Of a stretch of DNA of 64,000 nucleotides, positions 26,690 through 36,700 are shown piece by piece. The stretch comes from Channa striata (taxonomy: Eukaryota; Chordata; Actinopteri; Anabantiformes; Channidae). A model generated the notes under the pieces. The model was given only the letters and a program-made list of their open reading frames with translations. It searched no databases and was not told where the DNA came from. Position 1 is the stretch's first letter. Every line of letters starts with the position of its first letter. The stretch lies in NCBI GenBank assembly GCA_033026295.1, contig CM065189.1, forward strand, positions 12,033,203 through 12,097,202, written 5' to 3'. A program made the translations under genes and the position numbers.

Positions 26690-26761
26690 TCCAAGGGATC
26701 TGTGAAAATCATTTTGGACAGAGACACACCAGGCCCAGAACCTCCTGGTGATGAATCCTGA
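26690..26761 (+). other. Orphan terminal-exon-like segment
   Basis: A strong pyrimidine tract and CTGTAG acceptor (26671-26689) are followed by 23 codons starting SKGSVKIILDRDTPGPEPPG, then TGA. A canonical AATAAA lies at 26959-26964, some 200 nt downstream. Together this looks like the last coding exon of a plus-strand transcript. No matching upstream exon was found on the plus strand nearby. It could be an alternative 3' end of PI4K2A, a lost or unrecognised gene, or chance. I do not recognise the peptide. Confidence 0.35.
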
Positions 26762-27131
26762 TGTGTTTTTACAACGGTTGACCACTGAGTGGCGCCATTT
26801 TTCTAACCAAGTATGAAATTCACCTGTTCAAGGTCGTGAGCAATTAGTAGGTTCTGTAAATAACAGTTTTAGGAAGAGTTGGGTAATTTTTAATGTCCAT
26901 TAAAGTGGCTTCATCTGACTAAGATTCTGCCATCATTGACAAGAAAGACTTTATGACCAATAAACGAGAAGAACATTCCCACACACACCAGAGGAACCTG
27001 AACTCATCAGCGCCTTTTTCAACTGCTTCCTTCAGCACCTGCTTTTAATTAGCAGGTTTTTTTTTAAGGGGGAGCTGCCTTCACGTGCTCGGATCCTCCA
27101 CGGTTGCTCTTGTTTCCCTCCGGAGTCAGTC

Positions 27132-27433
27132 ATGTCTGGGCGTTTTGTTGGGCTGCTGCGGCCTTTTACCCGCAGGGCAGGTGTGATGACCGAACGACGA
27201 GCGAGTTCGGTCTCCACCAAACCACCTAAGCGTCAGGTGGGCGCGCTGGTAGGTCGGTAAACGGCGCCTGTTTCCTGTGACATGTCTCACCAGAGACAGA
27301 CAGACAGACTGACTGACTGACACTGTCTGTCCCGCAGGAGTCTGTCTTCGCCCTGTCCACGCTCGCTCTGGCTCTGCTCGGACCCGCTGGCTGGATACTG
27401 TCGCACCTGGACCACTACAAATCCCGAGGCTGA
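27132..27433 (+). CDS. cox8: Cytochrome c oxidase subunit 8 (COX8A/B family), precursor
   Basis: Two exons, 27132-27236 and 27338-27433, sum to 201 nt and code 66 aa (human COX8A is 69 aa). The product is the smallest nuclear-encoded subunit of respiratory complex IV in the inner mitochondrial membrane. Residues 1 to about 25 (MSGRFVGLLRPFTRRAG) are a basic amphipathic import presequence without acidic residues. The mature part has one membrane helix (FALSTLALALLGPAGWILSH) and the hallmark GPAGWILSHL followed by a short basic tail KSRG. The intron is 101 nt with GT-AG ends, at the usual junction between presequence and membrane helix. AATAAA at 27480-27485 ends the transcript. It sits in tandem, 230 bp ahead of the next gene's start codon. 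Paralog (8A or 8B) was not resolved. Confidence 0.93.
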
Positions 27434-27479
27434 TGGAGGAGACATATTTCAAATCACGTGTCTCAAAATTGTGACCAAA

Positions 27480-27485
27480 AATAAA
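27480..27485 (+). other. Poly(A) signal of cox8 (AATAAA)
   Basis: Canonical hexamer 47 nt after the COX8 stop codon, giving a very short 3'UTR. Confidence 0.75.
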
Positions 27486-27573
27486 CCAGTTTGTCAGATT
27501 TAATTTGTCCCTTTCTCCTTTTTTAAGTTGCCTGGTGCAGTTCGGCCTCTCGGCACTAGATGTCAGAGGCTGC

Positions 27574-27586
27574 CGGCGGAAGTGAA
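27574..27586 (+). promoter_or_regulatory. ETS/GABP-type motif in the zinc-finger gene promoter
   Basis: GGCGGAAGTGAAA contains the CCGGAAGT-like core of ETS factors. It lies 80-90 bp upstream of the zinc-finger start codon and just after the COX8 poly(A) signal, in the only space available for a promoter. Confidence 0.45.
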
Positions 27587-27663
27587 ACCTTGTTGCTTAT
27601 TGCCATAAGGCATCCATAGTTGTTCGTTCCCTTTTGATATTCTATGTTTGTGGTCTGTGCGTC

Positions 27664-30160
27664 ATGAAGTCGCAGGTGACCGGGACAAAACCCGCGCTGT
27701 CTCTGCAGGAGGAGCTGGTTGCAGCCGTGCACGGAGCGTTTGAGGTGGCGGTGGAGATCGCAGTTCGAGAGGTGAAGAAGCTGGTTGGTCCGGCAACGGG
27801 AGACGACTATGAAGAGATGCGCCGAGAGAACGAGTCCCTCAGGCAAAGACTGCAGAGGGCTGAGGCCATGTTGAGGTCTGCCCACCAGGAGGGTCGAGGC
27901 AGCAGCCCCCCGCCAAAGCGACTCCACACACGGGAACAGCCAGTCCCGAAGTACGGTCACACAAGCCCCGATCCTGAGGTGGCCGGGGGCAGAGGTGAAG
28001 CCCCAACTGCAAGCAACACCTGTGCACAGCTGCATCCAGACCCCCGAGATAAACGCATGAGCACAGCTGGGCAGAGATCAGGTCATGATGTGAAGTGTGT
28101 CAGTGATGCGGTTTCACAGCCGGAGAAAGCACAAAACATTGGTATGTAGCAGTTTTTCCTATCATAAGTTGTTTAGATCAGTATGAAGAATGATGGACCT
28201 GGTTTACAGGGTGAGTAGTTTTCACACATTTTCTAAACAGGATTGTTTGTGTCTGCTGAACACAATTAAACATGCTGGAATTCCAGATATATCAATTTTA
28301 AGGTTTGTTTTATGGTTGGTGTGATAGTGAGACCTACACCACAGATTTAAGCAGGTACCTCGGTAATTGAAGTAATGAGATGCTGCAGTGGTACAAAAGT
28401 TCAGTTTAAAAAAGTGTTTGGTTTGAAAAATGCTTTCATTTGGATTCTTGGTTATTTGGTTGGAGCTGGGTCTCTGACAACGAAAATATTTGTCTTGGTA
28501 AAAGGGGAAAAAGCGAAATGAGGAGAAATCTACTGGTTAATTCTCTGGTTACCTGTAATTCTTGATTGGCTTAGGAGGCATTAACAGAAAATGTGCTGAA
28601 GTATGTAATTTATAAGGAGGCAGAACTCACTGGACAGATTATTTGTATTTGTATGGTCAAGTCCCTTTGAAATGTCATCTGAAGGTTGACTCGTGTCAAC
28701 TGGATTTCTTTCTTCTTGGTTGAAAGAAGAATAAAGACTCAAAGAACTCCAGAGTGCCTCTGAAAATATTAAAAGGTGTGAGAATTCACTCAATGCTTGT
28801 ACTTAATTCATTTACAGAAGTCCCTCAACATATTTCCAGGGTCTCTGTTGTAAAGGTAGAAAAAATTATCCAGCCATGTCAGGACTCGTCAGACCACCAA
28901 CCACCTCAACATTCCAGCTCTAATGACAAGCGAACGCTTGAGCCAGCCACTGTAAAACAAGAGATGCCAGAAGAGGAGAGCTGTTTGGACTCGATCAAAA
29001 TGGAGGATTTAACTCCAGAGTTTATGTCCGAGGTTCAGTCCACAATGTTGGAGTGGAATCCAAAAGTGCTGGATATTTGGAGCCAGAACCCAAACACCGA
29101 ACTGTCCTGCACCAGGCTGGCAGAGGGTAAGAAGGAGCAGGATTGAACTGTTAAGATATTTTATGCTGAGGTACTTTCCCCAGTTCCCCAGAAAAGCCTC
29201 TGAAACAGCATTTGGACCAGGTGTTCTCAGTTCCAGTGCAGACAGTCAGAACCACGGGGCTTAAAAATGTTTTAGTTTCGAGGTGATAAAAATAATTGCA
29301 TTATTTAACACACTACAGAAGCTCATTTGTCAAATGGGAACAACACAATAGTATTATAGTAAATGTTTAAAAGTGTGGTCTAGTACATCTTGTTAACATA
29401 CCTTCAGATGTGTCTAGAAATTGGTCGGAGTTCACCTGAGGTCAACTTAACTGACCGCAGTAGTTTAGTGACACTTTTATTTACGAGGTTCCACAGTAGT
29501 GAGTGAATGTCTGGACAGTGCTCTCTGGAATATTCATAAATCTCACATTCTGTGTTGCATTTTTTTACAGCTCATCCTTCAAACATACCGACAGGCATTC
29601 CACTGCTAGAACATCCACCCCTCACCTCTGAGCTCTCCATCTCCCAGCCGGCAGAATCAGCTCCTGTATCTGAGGCCGCCGCCTCCCTACCTATTTATGG
29701 AATCCATGTGCGGATCAGACGCAACAACCAGCACGCCATCAGCAACTACTACACCTGCAAGTCCTGCAACCAGACCTTCCCTCTGCCCAGCTTGTGGCGG
29801 CGACACTATGGGCAGTGCCAGCAGAAGCTCCAGCAGAAGCTCCAGCAGCCCCTAGGGGGAAGCAATAGGCCTAGACTGCAGCTTTACCCACCGGGCTGCA
29901 GCCCCTTCCGCTGCACAGAGTGCAACCGAGAGTTCAATCGCATGGAGAACCTCAAGACGCACCTTCGCATCCACACAGGAGAAAGACCGTACACCTGCTC
30001 GGTGTGTTCCAAGTGTTTCCGTCACTCAGGGGCACTAACGAGGCACTTCCGTATTCACACAGGAGAGAAGCCTTACGTCTGTGGACAGTGTGGAAAGTCA
30101 TTCAGAAACTGCGGGGGGCTCAGATTCCACCAGCGTTCACACAGCAAGGCACTACAGTGA
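27664..30160 (+). CDS. C2H2 zinc-finger protein with N-terminal helical domain
   Basis: Three exons, 27664-28141, 28818-29126 and 29571-30160, sum to 1377 nt and code 458 aa. The start is the ATG at 27664, the first in frame. Residues 10-65 form a predicted coiled or helical block (LQEELVAAVHGAFEVAVEIA, then EEMRRENESLRQRLQRAEAM) of a kind seen in fish zinc-finger genes. A sumoylation-like VKQE and an acidic segment follow. Zinc fingers: a C2HC finger (C325, C328, H341, C345), then three C2H2 fingers (C377/C380/H393/H397, C405/C408/H421/H425, C433/C436/H449/H453) joined by TGERP and TGEKP linkers. Likely a nuclear DNA-binding regulator; target unknown. Fingers lie in one exon. I cannot name the orthologue. 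A decayed duplicate was not seen nearby. Confidence 0.9.
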
Positions 30161-30568
30161 AACTCATCAGTTGTTAAAACAGATGATTTTATGCAATGTT
30201 CTTCTAGATAATTTTAATGTTAAAAATTTCCTTTTGTCAGAGCTTCGACTCCAAGTCCTGTAGCTGTCAGATTTTTATTTTTTTGGACATATTTGATGTG
30301 TAAAGTATATCCTTTACTATGCATACCTGATGTTAGCGAATGTTATACAGTGTTTTGAATTGATGTTGCACGCATATTTTAATTTAGGTGCAAACAGCAT
30401 CCTTTAGTACAGAGATGCATTATAAACGTATACTATAATATAACATTTTTTATTCTTAATTCAAGATTTTTTTATTTCACACATGGACTCATTGACAAGA
30501 CTAAAATATGTTGTTTTTCACAAGCTTGATTAGTTCTGGATGTAGCTGTACAGTCATACGTGAGCAGG

Positions 30569-30838
30569 CTAAATGGCAGCAGGCTGAGGACACACCCCTG
30601 GGGTGAGCACGTGCTCACTCAGATGGGTCTTGAGGTTTGACTGCTGACCTTGACTTTCTGCGGCTGCTTTGTCAGGAAGCTGAGTAACCCAGTAACCGAT
30701 TGCAGTGTCCACACCTAGCAGCCTCAGCTTTTCCAACAGCTGCTGGGGAATGATTGAGTTAAAAGCTGAGCTGAAGTCAATAATAACAACTTGCATAGAT
30801 TGTCTTCCTCTCCAGATTTGATGGTGTGGAGATGGCAT
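30569..30838 (-). mobile_element. LINE reverse transcriptase fragment
   Basis: On the minus strand the frame contains VVIIDFSSAFNSIIPQQLLEKL then LGVDTAIGYWV. This is the conserved DFSSAFNTI..LL.KL segment of non-LTR retrotransposon reverse transcriptase (L2/Rex1/CR1-like fish LINEs). About 90 codons remain. The catalytic YADD box is not in the fragment, so it is inactive. The rest of 30161-32280 is AT-rich intergenic DNA with a (TG)n run and no other gene seen. Confidence 0.8.
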
Positions 30839-31806
30839 CCTCTATGGATCGGTTTGACCTATATGTAAATCATAGTGGGTCCAGATTTGTTGAGACATTA
30901 AAAACTAAAATTTGTTTTAGAACCAGCCATTATTTAGGCCTTATGTTCAACATACAATTATCAGGTGGTTGTTTTCTACCGCGTCTTCCTTCTCTGATTG
31001 CAGGTATTTAAGAGCTCTCACTTAGGAAGCATTATCGAGCCTCTGTCAAATTACTTTGTTCCTGGGACAAGCTTTATTTCATTGCTGGGTTCCGTGTCCT
31101 CTCATTGAATAAAAAAATAACTATGTAGAGGGACAGATACTGTAGCCATGTGATCACTAAGTCCAGCTTTCAGTTACATACTGTATGTGATGTGATAGCC
31201 CAGTAATTATTGAAATAAAGAGTAGAAGATGTTGTCCAATGTTATGTCCTTACTTGTTTTAATGTCTAATGGATATTGAAGAGGAAAGAAGCCATTTTAC
31301 ATTTACTGATAGGAATGATGTTTATGTGCTAAAATATGTAAGTCTAGATTTATAAAAACTTGTATTGTGCCCCACTCGAACACGGAAGCCTTGGATCAAG
31401 GCTAATATTTTATATTCAATTTACTTTGCATGTCTAATTACAATTATGAATCTGACACAAGATTAGGCAACTGCCTAATAACATGCTTTGTTATATTCAA
31501 GCATCAGGTAAGCTTCCTTACACTGACAAAAAATGTAACGGGCAGACTTTGGCAGACCAAATAAGTGAAAAACACTCAAAATATTGATTTACTATTGGCA
31601 GGGAACTTGCCCCACTCTTCAATAACTCTAAATATTTGCATCATTGTGGAGGTCCCTCACATCTCCTCAGGCTGTATAAAACACAGAGACATTTCCCTAA
31701 TTATCTTTGTCACTTTGACCAGTAATTATGTGTCATTTTTTCATGATGACACAATAACGTCTTATTAAAACTAAAATGTCATGACCAAATTCTTACATTC
31801 TGGAAA

Positions 31807-31831
31807 TGTGTGTGTGTGTGTGTGTGTGTGT
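31807..31831. repeat. (TG)n microsatellite
   Basis: Twelve uninterrupted TG units in the interval between the zinc-finger gene and ZFYVE27. Confidence 0.95.
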
Positions 31832-32289
31832 TCTTCCTCACACACAGCGTTGGGTTTTCGTTGTCTTTACATCTCCCATCCACTCCAAAACATATTTGCC
31901 CATTTTTTTCAACGAAAATTTACGCTTTATTGTACAGAGGGATTCAGTGTAGAACGGAAATATGTCTACAAAGATTTTGTGAATTAGAAAGTATTGAATT
32001 ATTCCCAGTTTGGCATAAATGTAATGTTTTTTAATCGATGTAGTAATATTTAGATATTTTCTTTTTAAAAAATAGCAGCCATAAATTTAAGCTATTATTC
32101 AAAGCATCTGTCTAAGTTAGTTTACATTAGGATATCTAGATGATCCATATTGTCAAGGGGAGCTTCCAGCGTGATTAAGTTTACCACCGCAGCCACAGAT
32201 CCTCTCACTCTGTGTTCGACTAAACACACGTCGCCCCTTCTCTGTCATCAATTATTCGACCTGAATGAAACGAGGAAGCGGACGTAAAG

Positions 32290-32608
32290 CGGAGCCGGAC
32301 GGAGCTAACAAAGCTAGCTGACTAGCTAGCTGTCATAAAATATAAAATAGCTTCTTGACCCGTGGATTTTATCTGCTGAGAAGCCGACCTTACTGCAAAC
32401 GAGTTAACCTCGGTAAACGGTTGCTCATGCAGGAGGACAGGCCGCTGCCATGTTGACCGGGCCCAGCTGAATTTGGAGGCTCTTCCGTCCGCCGGGCTGA
32501 TGATGTCGGTGGGACTCGCTAGTTGCGCCTGAGCCTTTCACCGCTGTTATTGCTGCTGCTGCTGCTGCTGCTGCTTCATAAGTTGCCTGTTTGTGACACT
32601 CAGTCGGG
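32290..32608 (+). promoter_or_regulatory. zfyve27 promoter and 5' noncoding exon (TSS uncertain)
   Basis: A locally GC- and CpG-rich stretch ends with a consensus donor, TCGG|GTAAGT (GT at 32609-32610). It contains an eight-unit (TGC)n repeat at 32551-32574 in the likely 5'UTR. The first coding exon begins 1.17 kb later at 33776, so the exon here is noncoding. The start site is inferred only. Confidence 0.5.
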
Positions 32609-33777
32609 GTAAGTTGTCCTCGCCAGATAATATTAGCCGGGCCGACGTCACCGTAATATGCCTAATATTCCTTCTGTGTCCTCTAGTCAACAAACAACTT
32701 TGGTGTTTGACAGCATCTCTCAGGCCAGAGCAGTTCGTGGCGCTGATTTATGGAAATGTTGCTCCTTCCCAAGGCTGATTATGGTCGTGATGAACAGTTC
32801 ACGCAAAATGACAATGCTCAGGCCGTGAGAGCCGGATCAGTTTCATAAGAATTACTGTTGTTCAAAAACAGGATTAACTTATTAAGTAGCTCTATTGAAG
32901 ATGTGTAAAGTCACTTACGGGTCATTGATATATTTTTGCATGTTCTTGCAAAATACATACCTGAATTCATTGTTGTAGATCTTTCAATACATTTTGACCC
33001 AGTAAACGTTTGTACAATTGTACAATGCTTCATAAAATAGGAACTTGGGTGTATGAATAAATAAACGAATTAACCCCCCCAAAAAAGTTTCATAATAACG
33101 TGGTCCATCCTATGTGGGATTACATGACACAAAAAACAGAAGTAGCATCCAGTGTGAAAAATAAATAAAGAAACATAAAAAAACAAAGTAATCAATATAT
33201 AGTATAGTCAAACAATCGATGCAAGACACTTTTCCTTAAAGACCAGACGTTATCCAAATACTCTGAAAAAACTAAGGTACCCCTTTTAAAGAATAATTCC
33301 TAAATACATGCATTTTCCATACTAAGTTAATCAAGTTTTTTTTTTACCAACAACTTGATCCTGTATTTATACTGTAAAACAAAGTACAAATCTGATCGTG
33401 AGCTATAGTACAAGCAAAACGTCCTGTTTCCAAATGCCAGGGTAAAATGTCACATCCTAACAGGGCACACGCTTCTGATCCAACTGGGAAGATTATTTCA
33501 CGTAACTTTGTGCTGTCTGTCTTAATTAATTACAATTATAACGAGTATGCTGAAGAATTAAAACATTGAATGGTCTGGAATCAAGGTACAGTCTTTTATC
33601 TCTTCTCCACCTTCTTTAAAGATAGTTTAGATTTGTTCTTAAAATATGATGTTACTAGTTGGAAATGTGGTTTGATCAAAACCAGAGTACATCTGTTTTG
33701 TAGGATATGACTAGAAAATCCAGGATGTTTTAGCCTTGCATTCAAATCTTGCCCTTGTTCTCGTCACATCTACAGAA

Positions 33778-36700
33778 ATGACATCCCAGGAGCCCTCACA
33801 GGGTACAGGGGAGCGAGGGGAGCTGGTACACACGTTATCCAAAGAGAATCCAGGGTCTCCTGATGCCTCTGAGTTGGGGAGCCCACGCTGTACGCAAGCC
33901 TTTGACCTCTTCAACATGGTCGTGTCCTATAAGAGAATGGCTCTGTTTCTTGAACCAGTTATAGATGCAGTGGAACTAAGTCGCTTCCTGCTTGGGTGTG
34001 TATGCATGTTTGTCTGTGTCCTCAATGAACATCATATGATATTGTAGTAATGGCAGAAAGCCATATTTATACACTTTCACTTTTATCTCACAGATGGAGG
34101 ATGCCCCTGTGCTCCCTGCTTGTCTGTATATTCCTTAATGTCTTTTTTTGCACTGTTACTGAAGGTACGATCAGCCATTAATATTGATCCAGCTTTTGTT
34201 TGTTGCCTTACAAGACAGCTTGCATAATTTATGATCTTTCTGTTGTTCCTGCGTCTCTGGTGTCAGTGGGTTGGTTCTCACTGGGTGTGGTGGCAGTGTC
34301 AGCACCTGCTGCTCTGGGTTACCTGCAGGACAGGTGCCGGGGCAGAACCTCCGAAGCTGAGCTCCAGAGGAGGTGCTACCATGCTGTGAACCGCAGGGAC
34401 TTGCAGACAGTGCATCTCACCAAACAGGAGGCCATGCTGGAAGTAAAAGACTTGTAAGACAGCTACTAGACAGCTAAAGATGATCTTCTCTATCTTATGT
34501 TCAAGATTGTTATATTTTCAGTTAATTCTTAGGTTGTAAAAGTTGGGTTAAAATACCTTAAACAAAATAACAAATACAAGTCAGATTATTGCTGTACAGT
34601 TCCAATATTCAGTATAAACCTCAGGATACCTTTTAAGACTGTGTTTTATACCATTATAAAATAAAATTAAGACATACAAATTATTCTGAAAATATAAACT
34701 ACTTTCGGTCAGGTTTAAACAGTACACTTGTGGCATTTGTACATGATATTTGTGTATCTTTGTTCTTATTGTGTTTGTGTTGTGGATGTTTTTATCTTTA
34801 CCAGGTTGAAGCACCTGGATGACATGCTGTCCTCAACCTGTCAATCAGCAGAGGCAATTTACAAAGTGCTGTACTGGGATAACCACACCAAGTCTTCAAG
34901 GTCTGCATCTAAACACACATTTATTTGCCTTTCTGAAGCTTTGAGAGCACTTAATTAACATAATGCATTCTGTAGCAACAATACTGCTCACAGAGTCACA
35001 CACAGACTGTTTCCCTCGTAGTCGCACAATTATTACTTAAATACAGCAGCTGAATTAATGATCAATACTATTCTGTCTTAGGACACACAAACAATTTGTG
35101 CATGTGCAAGTTGTTATTCCTTTTCTGTGCTGAAGAGCAAATTGATTTACCTGCGTGAATACTAGTAAGAAGTGTGCATTCGCGATCACTTTAAAGCAAA
35201 TAGTTATAATTGGATGGAAAGATGTAATCGTCTATGTTTTGTAATATAATCAAGTGAGATTTGATATTTTAACCTTTTTAGGTATTTTAATAGAATATTA
35301 CTGTTGGAAACCTCATCTAAATAGCTTAATACTAGAACTAGAGTCTTAATAAGCTCCAGGATATAATTGCACATTAGCATTAAATGTTTAATTACTTGTT
35401 GCAGTTATATGTTGGCTGATCAGTCATTCACATTTTTCAAGTACGACTTTTGTTGTATCTCCCTCCAGGTTCTATGGAGGGATGTTAATGGTGCTGTGTC
35501 TGCTCTACCTTGCACCTGTGGGGTGGGTGCTTGCTGGGCTCAACAGCACCATCTTCCTGTGGAACAGGAACTTCTTTAGAGGTCAGATTATCCTGTCTGA
35601 AAGAAGCAAGAGGAAAAGTACATTTATTGAACAAACTACAGTAAAAGTAAAGTGTGGTTGCTGCTCTGCTTCCAGTTTTGTTGGAAGTTAAGAAGTTTTT
35701 CCACATGGGTAAGACCAAGGTCTCAGAGGGGTTGTGTGAAGAACAGGATCCAGGTCACCTTCTGGACCAGACTCCCACCCCAACTAGCCTGGAGGTGAGA
35801 GGACAGAGCTTTTGGGAAAAATACCAATATTTTAAATTCTAAAGGATTCCGGTTTTACATTAAACCAAGCACAGCAATAAGCAACTTATTCAGTTTATTC
35901 CATGCAGTCAGTGAATTTATACAAAACTGTTATGCAAGTCTGTGACTGAATTGTCAAATTCATCAATTAAGCTACTTGGAGTCTCCTGTTTTTGCAGTGA
36001 GGTGATCATCAGATTAATTTGACCGGACCCAACTGGAGACCTCTGGTCACAACAAAACAATAATGAACTAGAATTAAAAATGTCAATATGCTCATATGTG
36101 TTCAAGGTTCAGGAATATCAGTCAATTATCCTACAGTTTTTAACATCCTCCTGTCTCCCAAAACATTTAAAAGAGATCAGTTGTAACAAGGCTGCTCAAC
36201 AAAGTGCGGATCCTGGGACCACTAGAGATGTGAGAGCTGTCTGGAGTTAATGTTCTTGTATTTATATATATTAAATGGTTTAATGGCAGGACCTGTCTCC
36301 GGGCAGTGTGGAGGAAGCGGAAGAGGCAGAACCTGATGATGAATTTAAGGATGCCATTGAGGTAAACACAGTTTCCTACTTTCCCTTCCAACTTTTTTTT
36401 GCAAGTTTACCTGTATTCCTCTTTCTGGCCTTTAAGTTCACTTTTTTCTTCTATGGCTTATGCCAGGTATATTTTTTTGATAGATTTTTTTTCTTAAATT
36501 AAATTATAATTTCTTTGTGGGGGAGAGTTTAATGAGACAATTGATATGAATGTCGTGTCTGAACCCGTTGCTGGAGGAGACAGCTCAGTTTAGCATAAAG
36601 ACTGGAAGCAGCTAATTAACACATAATGTGATATTTGTTTTAATCTTTGTACAACTACTTTGTCGATCATGTGTGGGAAGTTATCTTGTTTATTTAAACC

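Noticed and set aside
32545..32580. (TGC)n run as a coding polyglutamine, polyalanine or polyleucine tract
   Set aside because: It lies in the inferred 5' noncoding exon of ZFYVE27, more than 1 kb ahead of the start codon.
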